Shown piece by piece: positions 49,401-61,421 of a stretch of DNA of 64,000 bases (positions are counted from its first letter, which is position 1; each line of letters starts with the position of its first letter). The DNA is taken from assembly GCF_000524195.1 (NCBI RefSeq), contig NW_020170436.1, positions 216,201-280,200 on the forward strand, written 5' to 3'. The notes beneath the pieces are model-generated. The model searched no databases, was not told the DNA's origin, and was given only the letters and a program-made list of their open reading frames with translations. The position numbers were made by a program, and so were the translations under genes. This DNA comes from Echinococcus granulosus (taxonomy: Eukaryota; Platyhelminthes; Cestoda; Cyclophyllidea; Taeniidae).

Positions 49401-49597
49401 TCACTACCTCACATTGAGCAGGGAATGGCCGGTATCAACCACATGGACAGGCCAAAAACAGGAGTCATGACGCCGTCGATCTGCTCTACTGTACCATTCC
49501 GAATAGGACAATGAACTGAATTTTTCTATACAGGCGGCGAAAAAAGTATTGAAGTACGGGCGGCTTTAATGCCGGCGCAGCGGAGCGCACCCTTCAA

Positions 49598-49685
49598 TCT
49601 TCGAGATCTGTACTTCCGTCGCAACGAAATGACCGCGCCTTAGCGACAAATCTTCCTTCCGACCGGCGTGGGTTATAACGCCTTC
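49598..49685. repeat. Diverged dispersed repeat, copy B
   Basis: Counterpart of 24528-24612, with the shared CTTCG.GAT..GTACTTCCG core then TAGCGA and TTCCTTCC at nearly the same spacing. It is CpG-rich (GCCGGCGCAGCGGAGCGCAC just upstream). Confidence 0.4.
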
Positions 49686-49690
49686 TGTGG

Positions 49691-50336
49691 GTGGGGACGA
49701 TGGGGGATATGGCCATAATTCACCGGCATGGTCGGAAGTCAAAGTCAAAATGCCTCCATTTTCGTCACTTTGTACGTCCTTTACATTCCTTGATTTCTTT
49801 GTTTAAATGCACCAAAATTTGCTGCCTTAGTAAAAGAGAGAAATCAAACATCTCGGACGATTCGGCCGATAACTCGGTTCACCTATCGTATTTTTACACA
49901 CAGTGAAGGTGAGAATAAATGTGGGAGATAGCAAAAGCTGCTAAGCTAGGCACTACTCTCCAACTTTAATGAAAAATCTGCGGTTTTTCTGCCTAGGTCA
50001 AACAGAAGCGCGATCTCAGTGGAGCACAGCTTGGTGTCTGACCGTCAAAGACGTATTGTCAGCCCTCGCCATCGTCGTCTTAACACCTCTGAATGGTCGG
50101 ACATCAGGTGGTCTGAGCTGATAACTAAGATAACAATTCTGTCATTGATTTGGTGTATCTTTTGTGTTCTTAATGAAGCTTTCCAGTGGACATCAAATAA
50201 TTCAAATCCGTTCCCAGTTCATCATGACATAAACTTTTTGTCTTTAACACTGTCCACAGCAAATTCCCTTCTTCCGCAACAAAGTGCTAATTGTTGGCCT
50301 TTTAAAGGTAAACGTCAACCACCACCACTGGTATGA
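49691..50336 (+). CDS. Candidate two-exon gene for a small membrane protein (unrecognised)
   Basis: An open frame ends at a possible donor (CA|GTGAAG, exon end 49902) and continues after a good acceptor (TTTTTCTGCCTAG, exon start 49997). The split codon CA|G keeps the frame. The joined product contains SDDSADNSVHLSYFYTQ, then a basic stretch (DRQRRIVSPRHRRL), then one hydrophobic segment (ILSLIWCIFCVLNEAF), and runs to TGA at 50336. The 94-nt intron has a length usual for this window. The start is unclear: the upstream frame opens without an obvious ATG context. I recognise no family. It could be a real short gene, 5' exons of junctophilin, or chance. Confidence 0.2.
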
Positions 50337-50914
50337 CACCCTCAGGTCCCGCCTCAGAGGTGCTACAAGATGAAGGAATTCGGGCAGAAGTTTACAATAG
50401 CTCTCCAGATGGTCTGATGCGTTCTTTGCAAAACTAGTGTGGACAGAATGCCCCATCAAGCGGGATATGATCATTGACCTCTTGTCAAAGTCAAAAATTT
50501 TGCTTTAACCACAAAATTGTTTTCCAAAAACCATGTTAACGTAGTAACAAGACGCGAAGAAAAATGGCATCATTACATGCTACTGAGGAACATTAAAACC
50601 ACCGCAAATGACCAGCTAGAAAACTTCAACAAAAGCTATATTTTAAAATGTGCGCCCACCTATGACATCCTGCCCACATCCCCATCTATTCGTGCAGTTG
50701 TGTTGTGTGCGTCTATGTGTTTATCTGCGCTGCCAAGGTCACGTTGTGTCTTCCAATCGATGTGCCCGATCAACCAATCGGTGGGCTGGCCAGGCCCACG
50801 GCCAAAGAAGCAGTAGCAGCTAGTAGAAGGCTTCATGCCATTCACCTACTAAAGCTTTCGTTCATATGTTGGTGGAGAAGGAATAGACCCCAAGGAAGAG
50901 CAAGAAGAAGAAGA

Positions 50915-53900
50915 ATGTCCAACCCAGCATTTGGTGTCCCCCAAATCGTCCAACCGCCCGCTACCTCTGTTTCCACCATCACCGCCACCACCACAGCAAC
51001 ACCAACAGGAGGGACTCAGAACGCCACCACAAACAACACCACTACTGGAAGGAAAACAAATGCCAAAGAGCCTGGATCCCCCCTGAAACCAGTCTGCCTG
51101 CCAGCTGGAAGGTATGAGTTTCGAGACAATGGGATCTACATTGGTGAGTGGTTGGACGAAAAGGCAGTGGGTTTGGGTCTGATAACAAAGGACAAATCGC
51201 AAGGCGAATATACCGGTCTGTGGGAGGCGGGATCGGAGAAGTCGGGCGTTTTTCTCTGGCCCAATGCGCCCGGAGCGATGTACGAGGGAGAGTGGGCGAT
51301 GAATAGACGGAATGGATTTGGTGTGTTCAATCGAGAGGACTGGGTGATAATGGGCAAGTTTGAGGACGATTTCATCACCATGGGAGTGAAGGGGAAAGAC
51401 AATGCACCAGGGAAGTTTGAGGGCCGATTCGAGAATGGATTTCCCGCTTTTGGTGTTGAGACTTATGGAGATAAAGGTGGGTGGTTGCCTTAACTTCAAA
51501 AATATGGCATTTGGAATTAGTTGTTGCAAAATTCGCTTTTTTGTTGAGGTTTGGTCACTTCATGACCTAATTGTCGTAGCAGTGCTTGAATGCGGCTAAT
51601 TTCGAACAGAGGAATTTTCTAGGCGAAAATATAACTTTGCTCGAAATCTTTAATCATCGGTTACAACAAACCGTAAAGTCTGGTTTCTCCATGTTTCCCA
51701 TAAAATAATGGTAGTGTTTTTAGATGGTTTTACTGCTCTTTTTACAAGTAATTTTGGATTGCACATTTCGCTTGTTTTCTAATTATGGGCTTGTGAAACC
51801 TAAAAAAGAATGGGGAATCTCGGCAAGATTTAAATATTAACTTTATTAACTTTAACTTTAGAAAAAAAAGCTCTGGGCTGTTTAATAAAAAATTTCGTGG
51901 TTATAATGCTGCGGTCATTTCCGAAGCTGTTAACTTTAGGATGTAAGTTCTTCTAGTATTTGGCTGGTTTTCTGAAACCCATTTTTTATTCCTTAGCTCG
52001 CCTTATCAATTTCATCTTTCACATTAAATACTCAGCCTTGAATAAAAAAGGTTTTTTCTTTTCACAACACTTTATTAGGTGTTACCATAGTAACAACCTG
52101 GCTATTCGCGCTCAAGCTAAACAGCTGAGTCAAATTTTGAGAAGCGTCGACTTTTGTATCGGGGTGGGAACACCGAAATTGAGTTCCTGATGCCCCGAAG
52201 CCGCACTATCACTTTTGCTTATCCTTCCAACCTAAACACGGTCCTATGGGTGTGCTTGGAAGAATATGAATCCATTTTGATAGTCCATCAGGATTAAATA
52301 TTCCAGGGTCTGCTTATCCACACACGCCATCTTCCATTCGGGAGATTCAGGCGTAGGGTTCGACCGAGTGAACTTAGTGCGCCTAGAGCTACCACAGAAG
52401 TTGCAACTCTAGCATGAGGGATCTACTCCAAGATCACCCACTCTTGAATGACCCACCCCCAGAGGCACATTGTACAAGATATTTGTTTTATGCCACATTC
52501 TACTGTCACGACTTCTACAAACTTAAAGAACATATTTTGTAATTTCTGGCACCAAGTTCTGCTCGTGAAATCGACCTTGATTCAACTCACATCAACCTGG
52601 TTAGTTTAAACCACAAATTGAGGGTTAAAATTTGATGCATATAAACGTTTGCGTGCATTCAAGGCCGACCCTCAAGTTGGATTGAAGGCAGTGCGCACCG
52701 CCTGAGACTCAAAGATAGTGGCAATGCAGCGTGCCTATTCCTTCCCCCTCCCAAAGTTGCAACAAGCTAGAGTAGTCGGGGCGGGGGGAGGAGGTACCGC
52801 TTACCAGTGTGATCCGAAGGTCATGCCGCAGAGGGGACTGAAGTGACCACGAAGTTAAGCACAGAGTTGAAGAACTCTCGAGTCATCACATAAGGAAAAG
52901 GAACACCTCAACTAGACATTTTCCTGCGTGATTCCTTCTACCCCCGTTAAATGCTTCTTCCGTATTTGAAATTCTTTTCAAACTCCCTCCATTTAATGGT
53001 GCGCGCTCAAGTTTGTCTGTGGGAGTGTCTTGGATCCATCCCATTGTAGCGCGGTGAGTGCGTACGCGCCTCCTAGCGGCCAGTCAGCGATGACTGCCTG
53101 AGAGTGGGTCACTCATCCAGCAATTGTTAACTGGGTGACCTAGGGGTCAAGGTGATTATTGACACACTTAAAGGTCAGTTCAACGTAAGCTGAGGTGAGC
53201 AAGAGAACAACTCCTAGAAGGTGCGTGGAGTCGGCCACCAAAATGGAAGCGCCTAATAAAGTAAACAGCAACACTTTGGCGATCGTAGCGTACATAACTG
53301 CTACTTTTTAACAAAAAAGTCTCGTTTGTAAAGTGGAAGATTGATGGTTTTAAATTTGCGAAGGGGCTCTACCTTGCAAGGCAAATTCCCCTCCCTTTCG
53401 ATGTGGACTCTGTGTGCTTAACGAACTCCAAAAATGCGAACAAATCAAACCTATTTGCAAATCAGGTATTAAACAGAGGCCTACTCAACGTGGAATGTGG
53501 GGCAGAACACAGCATGGTCACTTTTATGCCTCCCCAATGGGCGTGGCGAGATTGAAGGGACAACAGGATTGGGGGAATTTGCCACGACTAGGAAAGGCGC
53601 AGTATACCACGTGAAATGCTCGCCTTATCCTCTACTAGACTTCCAAAAAGGAAGTTCTAGTAAAGAACTGCAACAGAAAACAAAACGATGGTAAATAAAA
53701 CGCTCTTTGTTGGAATCATTTGGAATTCGTGGCAAAAGAGACCCCTTTTTCCCTGCTTTGCGGACAGGCTGCACCGGACACTGAAACGTGATAATGCTGC
53801 AAAATTCTGACGTCGCCTTCAAATCAAGGCATAAACTCAAGAAGAAGCTCTCGCATCTGACGATAGGCTAAGTTCTTCACGACGCTACCAGAAGACTTCC

Positions 53901-56900
53901 AGGCTCATCATTCAGAAAAATCATGCCATATCTTGTTTTTAGCAACTCACTCTGCCTTTGTTAGTTATAAGGAAGGACCGAATGGATTAATCCACTAATA
54001 AATAACTCAAAACTTGGTAGAGTGACAGTAATATGAATGGAGGGGTCTTCCCGTCTGACCTTCTGATTAGTCTCGTCGTCCCCCTTTTGCGTCAGCAGAG
54101 TGTTTAGGGCCGATACGGCAAATAATGATGCCTGACACATTAAGTCGTCTTAAGAGGCTTCACAAGTCAGCTCACATGGGTTAACAAGAATGGCATTTCA
54201 TAATTAATTAAAAGAAAGTGGAATTCTGAATTCCATCAGCCCATAGACGCAAGGTAACTGCATCACTTCCCACCCTGGATTTTGCCCAGTTGAGGCAAAA
54301 GTTCCCTTTTTTTCTAAATAAAATTAACGAGAGAACCCCACTTATAACTGCTAACGTGGTATTTGGCTAAACGCGCCACCCTTACTTGATGCTTTGTGAA
54401 ACTAGCTAATGAAATTGGAGGAAATTGGATTCTTGATTGTTGATTGGTTAATACAAATCCGTTGCATTATCATCAGTGCCTCAGGTTTAAAAAAATAAAA
54501 TCTTAGTGAATACATCCGCGCAAACTTGTAAAATATAGATGAAAAGTAAGAATTTGATCTAAGTTGAAGAGCACTTGACTTTTACTATTTGTTTATGTTG
54601 GGCACAAAGGTCTAAGTATATATTGGGTCAATAAAATAAATCACACATGCTGGACGTCATGAAACCAAGGCAGTGATCGACACCACGGTGATTGATGGGC
54701 ACTCATGAATAAGCAGACTGCTTGAACAAATGCCTCTTTGACAGGCCTCCTTCTTCGGTCCCTCATTCTCACTATTACACATCGGAATGCGGTGACCGAA
54801 TGTCATTAATGGGGCATAAACAGGGCGCGTGAATAGGGCGACCTTGGAGTCCGTGATGTGCAGCTTGGACCAAGAGGAGTGTGCTTTTTAAGAATTGAAT
54901 TTATGGTAGGGGTTTGGGGGGTCTCCACCGATTTTGCTCCCCTCATGACATTGTGGGTGAGGGCTTTACAACCAATACTTCTCATAGGATGATTCATGTT
55001 TGGCGAATTTTGTCTAAAACAAAGTTATCGGATTGTTAAAAAAGGGTAAATTAGCCTCATGAAGTAGGTGTTTTATATTCCTTCCCCCGTTTAATACTTT
55101 CCTTGATGTAACGTCTTTCAAGGGTACATGGCTGATTTATTCGACCAATGAGAGAGTAATGTGGACACATACACGCTGTCCTACCCTCTGTTTAATCCCA
55201 CTTAAAATCACTTTACTAGGCTACTATATCACTGCAGTCTGGCAGTTGTCGAAAGTGGACGTGACTTTTCCAACCATTCTGCCGTGAGTCACCACATATT
55301 AACAAGGCTCTGCTACAGAAGCACTTTTCCGTGATTTTTAGGTCCAGTATCCAGGTCAAGGAGTGAAGGCTCCTCTTTATGTCGTCTGAATTCTTTCTGA
55401 GGCTGACGAAGGACATATTTTAAATATTCTGAATAGCTTGTTGGTTATCATGTCCGAAGCTCTCTAACTGTTTAGATACCCCTCTTTTTGATCTTCCAAA
55501 GTTCAATTGCAGCAAACTCAAAATCGAATAAATGTTCTTAAAAAATAAATAAATTTGGTGGTTTTAAATATAATTAACCCCATTTCATATTGCATGCTAC
55601 TTATAAGAATTAATCAGTAGGATTCCGGGGTCTATTAGCTGGAAAAAGAAATATGCACTACCTTCCCCAAATCGGACTTAAACGTCACGTGGGCTTGTTT
55701 TTCGACCTTGTAGTGCAGAGGAATAAGTATTTATGACCGCCCATTTCCCGCGTTCGTGTCCGTGTTTGTAAGTACTTGACCTAAAGATAAAAAAGAAACA
55801 TTTCCCCCACCAAACTAATCGCAAGTTCGACTGAACTAATAAACGGTTTTCTTTAGAAGGAAACACTTCACTGTTTGGCCCTCCTTTTTTTCCATGCAGG
55901 TACCTACTGTGGCGATTACAAGAATGGCATCCGTGAGGGTCTGGGTGTGCGTCGCTCGATAACCTACGGCGAGGTTCTGGAGCTCTACCCGGAGATCAAG
56001 AAAGCCTCCAATTCCAGTAAATTGGAGGATCTTCGCAAACGCGGAAAATTGCCCTCTCCATTGAAAATCAATCTGGATCGTCGCATGTCTTTCGATCAGG
56101 GCTCCATCGATGTGCCCTGTGAAGCAGTTTGGAGCAGTGAGAATAATTCAGACGGTGTTGACGGGGTAATGGATGGAGAAGAGTGCGATCCAGAGCCCTA
56201 TACAGCGCCTCGTGATACCACATCCTATTTGGAGTGTGCAATGGGGCATCGACATCAGAATGCCACCTACAGACTGATGGTGGCACAGCGTTGTGGATTT
56301 ATGTTGTCGTCGAAACGATCTGAGCTGTTCATAAAGCGCTTAAACAAGTTAAAGCACCCACGGATCAACCCCTTTGGTTGTACAACACCCGAGGCACCAG
56401 AACGAAAGCGAACCCAATCGCTCTCGATGCTGTTCACCTATCCCGAGGAGACAATGCCAACCCTCCCAAAGAGTTATGTACGACAAATGAAGGACTTGTA
56501 TAATTCCTCCAATTCCCTACCTAAAATTATCCCCGCGGAAAATGACACGGTAAGTGGTGTGGAGAGTATTTTTACTTTTCTCTAGCTGGAATTGGATCTC
56601 ATAGCCGATGACACTGTGGAAGTGTATTCAGGCGAATGGTTCTCCGACGCGCGTCATGGATACGGTGTCTGTGAACGCACCGATGGTCTGGCCTACTATG
56701 GTCAGTGGTTCAAGAATCAGCGCCACGGCTTTGGTCATACGCGATTTCCTGATGGGACTTTTGAACAGGGCAAGTATCACAACGGAAAGTTAGTGTACCT
56801 CGCCCTGCCGGCGGGCAACAAGCCCCACATGGTGCTCTACAATCGACATGTCATGCAGGAAGTGCAAAAAATGGTGCATAGAGCAATGTTGGCTGGGGAA

Positions 56901-59900
56901 CAGGCACAGAAGAAGGCTATTGAAGCGAGGGAACAGTGAGTTTTACTGCCTTCTTCTTCCTGTTCCAAGCGTAGATCAGAAGCCAGATGCCAGCTACTAA
57001 CAAAGTATTCAGTAGTATGCATTTTAGGAGTCCACAGCTAATGGCGTGATATTCAGTGGAATATTTTGATGATATTTCGCGCTTTTTTGTGTTTGTTCGC
57101 ATGCAGAGTCAGTATGAAGGTGTTGGACTACATTGAGAAGGCCAAAGCTGCCGCCAGTTGCGCTCGGGAGTATTCTCTGGAGGCGCGGGAACTGGTGCGC
57201 GAGATGTATCCCGACTTCGAGCAGCCGGGTAGGTTACGGTGAAGGGAAAGGAAAGCGCAAAATAGAGGACCTTCTTCTCTCAAAATCAAAATTTGTGGCG
57301 CTGGGGCGGACCTACTGCCGTGGTTTGGAGGGATGGTTAATTGACCTCAAATGTGTTCTTGCTCATTGTAATCCCGCTTGGTTCCTAACACGTACAGACA
57401 CGTTTTGAGTGAGTCAGCAGCCATTGTAAGGCCACAGTCAATCACATACCGTGGATGCGCAAACGTAAAGCCATTGTAGGCCTCTGGTAACCCCTAATTC
57501 CCAGCTAGCCTTCCATCGGCTTCCGTGCTCACCCATAACAGTCGGCGAAATGAGGCAGCCGTGACTGACTCGCTTTTTATCAATTGGTATCTGTATTTCT
57601 GAGTGGACGTGAATCCTGATGGCTTTGCTCTCTCCCTCCTGCACCATCACCTCAGCCGGAATGGTCAAGAGACAAGGGCTTCAATAGGAATATCTTCATT
57701 TCCCGACGCGTTTGAGTAAGCAGGTGCCACGACCTTGACCTTATGGTGGCTATTATCACATTGAAAGGATCAAACGGAAACGCGAGTGTCCAGAATGTTT
57801 AGGCGTTAGCCACTAAGAAAATGCTTCCAGAGCATCCTGCTGTCGGAAAGCATGCCGTTTACAGGAAAGGCGATCAAATGTGTGCTTGAAGGATGTATTG
57901 CAATTTTAGCAATCCTTCCCCCCTCAAGATATTTCACCTTTGCCTGTAGATTCTGATACATTATTCTTTTTTTCCTGTTTCCTGACAGGCATCAAATACC
58001 TCGAAGACATAGTTCGAATGATGCGGGTTACACGACAGGGCAGTCCCACCTTCGAGGCGGCCCTCCAGTCAGCCAAAGATGTTGTGGCAGGGATTGTTCG
58101 CGGTTTGACGCGAGGGGGAGGCGAAGAAGATGAGGAAGAGGAGGCAACTAATCAACCCGAAGAGGATCTAACTTTGCCACCCAAATTTTCATCCCAACTT
58201 CGTGAATTGCAGGAAAAGAAGTTGCTTATGTCGAGAGCAGGTTCGGTACGAGCTCAGAGACGTGCGAGAGCTTTGAAACTGGCTGAGGAGCTGCGACGCA
58301 GAGAGGTGAGGGAATCGCCACTTTTAATCAGTTTATCAAATGAGAAGTACAGATTGGGGAGTAGGAGAACCAGATCGTAGCATCTGCCAGAAGACGGCGT
58401 GGTTTTGATATCCCCTCTACCGCAGAATCTCACAGATTGAATATTTAGTAGTTGAATCCGAAATTCTCGTTTATCCTCCCTCCTAGCGTCTACTAATGGG
58501 CGAAGATCCCAAATCTGTGATGGCTGCTACCACCGCAGAAGCACAGCGTCAACAACAACAACCTCAACAACAAACAGACGAAGCAAAAAAGCGCGCCGCC
58601 ACTGCCACTGCCACCTCCCAACTGTCGACTTCGGGGGCGGAGCGGAGAGCGACAGCAGAGCGCAGCATTGGCACGGAGAGGGCAGATCGATGGACGACGG
58701 AAATGTTGCCAATGTCCGGACGGAGGCAGCAGAGTGCGCCACTAAATGCCAGTGGAAAAGCCGACACCGCACCAGGAGCGTTTCTGCATGTTCCAGGCGT
58801 GAAGCGCAACTACACAACGAGACGGAGAAAGGAGGATGCGGGTATGGAAGAGACCGATGGATCGTACGTCGAGATTCCTGATAGTAAGTGAAATAAATAA
58901 CGCCAAATTACTTCTATGCCTTCTTAACTGCCTAATTGTTCACCAGTTTGCCGGTCCGTCAGTCTGGAAAAAGAAGCGGACTTCAGGAACAGGAGCCAAG
59001 TCCTCTTTGCCTCCTTGCCCACATTTGATTTTCTGCTTTCCACATCTTGTCTGTTCCTTAAAGTCAATTATTAGTGAATGAGAGTCCCGTAAATTTTTTG
59101 GCTTTTATCGTCTCTCATTATGTTTGACGACTCAGTGTATGTCAAAGGTGCGTCTGTTAAGTATGGAAGAGAAGTGAAATGGGGAAGCAAAGGTTTCTAA
59201 GAATATGTACAACTTCCTGATTCGCATATTTTGGTGCTTTTAGTGAATGAACTGGAACACCAATATGAAATTCCTGCCTGTCCACTCACCAAACTGCTAG
59301 CCAATCCGACGTTATTTAGCAACCACTTCGACTACTACACTACCCTGCCTCCACCGATTGCCGTGAAGGCCACAGCGACCACTGGACTGCATCAGGCACG
59401 TCTCACACGACCCGAGGTATTGGTTCAACCGGAGAAGACCATGTCAGCGGCTATGGAATATACACCTTCGGCGAAAGAGGTCGTCTCACCGACGGATAGT
59501 GAAGGGTTCGGCTTCCTCTCAAATCTCGCCTTCTGGTCCTGGGGCAAAAATGAGGTGGGTCTGACAGCAAATTCTGCTTTCCTTAAGATATCTCATTTCT
59601 ACCACCAAATGCTGGGCTCAGCCACTACAATTCATGTCTCATTATAATTTTTTAAATTTTTGGTTGACTACCTAAATCGAGGTTTGTCACGAGATTACCC
59701 ATTGTAAATGAAAAGTAAGTCACCACGGGGAGAAGTATGCATTAGAGGAATAGGGAGAATTCGATGAGGTAGTATTACCCATCTTCAATTCCTCTGGGAT
59801 AGAGTGCAAACTGAAAAGTCACTTTCGATCATGCAGGAAGCATCGAAAGATCGGGAAGTAGTAAGTCCAGTCCCTTCTGCGAACGGTTTTCCTTCCGCTT

Positions 59901-60869
59901 CGGCCTCCGTCACCTCCTTCAGCCAGATGGTCGCCGGATCACAGGAAGGTGGCACAGATGCCGTGCAACTAATGTGCCGAGGGCTGGCGGATAGTCCACA
60001 GAATCATCTCATTCCCACCACCGATAGCAGTCATTCGCTTCAACAATTCTCCGACATTTTCGTAAGCGAGATAAAATTGCTACTTATGTGTGCTCAGTAC
60101 AGTCTATGTTTTCAAAATTGTAAGGCACACAAAAATATTTCTGCGATCATATTGCAGAAAAAAGTACTTCTAAGGGGAAAAGTTGGGGAATTTAAATGAA
60201 AAGTGGTTTTAAATTTTCATATTCATGTAAATGAGCCAGGTTTTTTGGCGGCAGCAAGGTATTAGTAACCACTCCATTAGTAGTATAACGCGGATTGCGG
60301 GTAGTAGCCAGCAGACTTGATGACCCTCTGACGGGCTCAGTTGTCTCTGCGGGCACTGGATGATATGTCAAATATGTTGATCAACTTTACGACTGTAGCA
60401 TTTCTTCTGCTAGGGCCTAGCCGTAAAATCGACCTCCTCGAACTACACATGAGGCGCTCTATTTCAAGTCATGTCAGTCAAATGCCAAAACAAACGCACA
60501 TTCAAGTGCATTGAGCCCACTAAGCGGCACAATCTGCGATCCTCGAGATTTACTAATACATTGATAAGGAAATTATTGCACAAAGACTACCTGTTGGAAA
60601 CCAATGACGTCATTTTTGCGCGTCTTTCCCATATCTACTAGTCATGTCAAGATGAGAAATAATTAGCACTGAGTAACGCCTCTTGCTGGTGCTACTAGAT
60701 GCGCCGTAAAGTGTTTAATTCTTAGCTTGTCTCCATCTCCTTCTTCTTATTCTCCTTTCAGGATTGGTTTCGCTCCAACCTTTCTCTGATTGCTATCATC
60801 TGTTTCAACTTCTTCCTTCTCCACGTCTTCTTCGCGCATATGAGTCAGAGCGAGGAAAATGGTGCCTAA
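50915..60869 (+). CDS. JPH: Junctophilin, 9 exons, 1013 aa
   Basis: Exons: 50915-51476, 55900-56549, 56586-56935, 57107-57228, 57989-58305, 58487-58883, 59244-59554, 59837-60061, 60762-60869; all phases agree and the frame ends in TAA. Junctophilins tether the ER/SR to the plasma membrane and couple surface calcium channels to ryanodine receptors in excitable cells. Six N-terminal MORN units (about residues 65-205) include GRYEFRDNGIYIGEW, MYEGEWAMNRRNGFGV and VETYGDKGTYCGDYKNG. A joining region (about 205-405) precedes the final MORN pair (VYSGEWFSDARHGYGV, YYGQWFKNQRHGFG). An alpha-helical linker of the family type follows, with REMYPDFEQPG. Then comes a long divergent region with a Gln-rich patch and acidic runs. 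The last 35 residues hold one membrane segment (LSLIAIICFNFFLLHVFF). Unlike vertebrate forms, about 64 Thr/Pro/Asn-rich residues precede the first MORN. Confidence 0.95.
51477..55899 (+). other. First intron of the junctophilin gene (4.4 kb)
   Basis: Donor GTGGGT and acceptor CCATGCAG join a split Gly codon. No internal gene is supported. A CpG-richer patch with several AGGTCA-type half-sites lies at about 53.04-53.18 kb; AT-rich sequence follows at 54.5-55.6 kb. Confidence 0.6.
53134..53178. promoter_or_regulatory. Cluster of AGGTCA-type half-sites
   Basis: Within 45 bases lie TGACCTAGGGGTCAAGGTGA (an everted pair overlapping a direct pair) and AAAGGTCAGTTCA. Such clusters can be nuclear-receptor response elements. 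It lies in the first intron of the junctophilin gene, a common place for enhancers. No other support. Confidence 0.25.
56550..56585 (+). other. 36-nt mini-intron in junctophilin
   Basis: GTAAGT opens and TTTTCTCTAG closes a 36-base intron between the joining region and the last MORN pair. Its length is a multiple of three, but it carries an in-frame TAG at its 3' end, so an unspliced message would stop before the second MORN block. Confidence 0.85.
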
Positions 60870-61008
60870 TGTGCCACGCCTTTCTGTGCCCATCCACCGA
60901 AGCTTTCACCTCACCCATTCTCTCCAAGTCGACCTGCACACTAGCTTCCTTTAGGCTGGCCTTTTGTCCACCCATCTGTTCTGGGCCTACAAAAAAAGAG
61001 TTATACAT

Positions 61009-61025
61009 ATTATATATATATATAT
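61009..61025. repeat. TA microsatellite
   Basis: About eight TA units, about 140 bases after the junctophilin stop codon, probably in its 3'UTR. Confidence 0.8.
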
Positions 61026-61107
61026 GTGGCTTAGAGTGAACAGCATTTTGATGTTTTTATGCCTAAATTTGGGATCGACTGGGCCAATCGAAGCACTTTA
61101 GGCGCCC

Positions 61108-61125
61108 CGTCACATATATGTGACG
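61108..61125. repeat. Dispersed palindrome, copy 6, fused to a CRE
   Basis: CGTCACATATATGTGACG, identical to copy 2 over 18 bases, again running into TGACGTCA (61121-61128). It lies about 240 bases after the junctophilin stop and about 300 bases before the candidate exon at 61422. Confidence 0.7.
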
Positions 61126-61421
61126 TCATGACTTGCTTACCTGATCCTAAGGTTAGTTATTATTGCCGCTAAAATGGAAAATATGCCACCTTGCACAGAG
61201 AAAAACTGACACTAAGGTAAGGTTTGATCTTTCAGAGTAGATTAGAAGTGTTTTAAAGGTGGTGGAACCGATGAAACAGGTGTAGAGCCCTCCGACTACC
61301 CACGTGACCACAGTTAGACCTTCGAGGGAAGGATGGAAGGCGTCACAAAAGGTGGTGTGAATAGGCTGAAGAGCCGCGAATCGTCTGTACAATTGCATGC
61401 GCCTAGACAATCACACCTTAA

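Larger units (their letters stand above)
46423..50914. other. Intergenic region between mS35 and junctophilin
   Basis: Downstream of mS35 I see no clear AATAAA within the first 300 bases. From 46.5 to 49.5 kb there is no recognisable coding sequence on either strand; open frames of 60-135 codons are scattered and lack domain similarity. A diverged repeat lies at 49.6 kb and a possible small spliced gene at 49.69-50.34 kb. The junctophilin promoter should lie in its last part. Confidence 0.5.

Noticed and set aside
50705..50914. 70-codon upstream extension of the junctophilin frame
   Set aside because: The peptide lacks similarity to junctophilins and the ATG at 50915 is the better start; kept only as a note on the N-terminal extension.
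50849..51529. 226-codon open frame on the - strand
   Set aside because: It is the antisense shadow of junctophilin exon 1, whose MORN repeats and phase-correct splicing identify the + strand as coding.
52836..52866. GAAGTTAAGCA, resembling part of 5S rRNA
   Set aside because: Only 11 bases match; the surrounding sequence has none of the other 5S boxes or pairing.
52380..60470. Faint similarity between about 52.38-52.44 kb and 60.41-60.47 kb
   Set aside because: Only short words (AACT, CATGAGG, TCAAG-type ends) align; not distinguishable by eye from chance, unlike the 24.5/49.6 kb pair.
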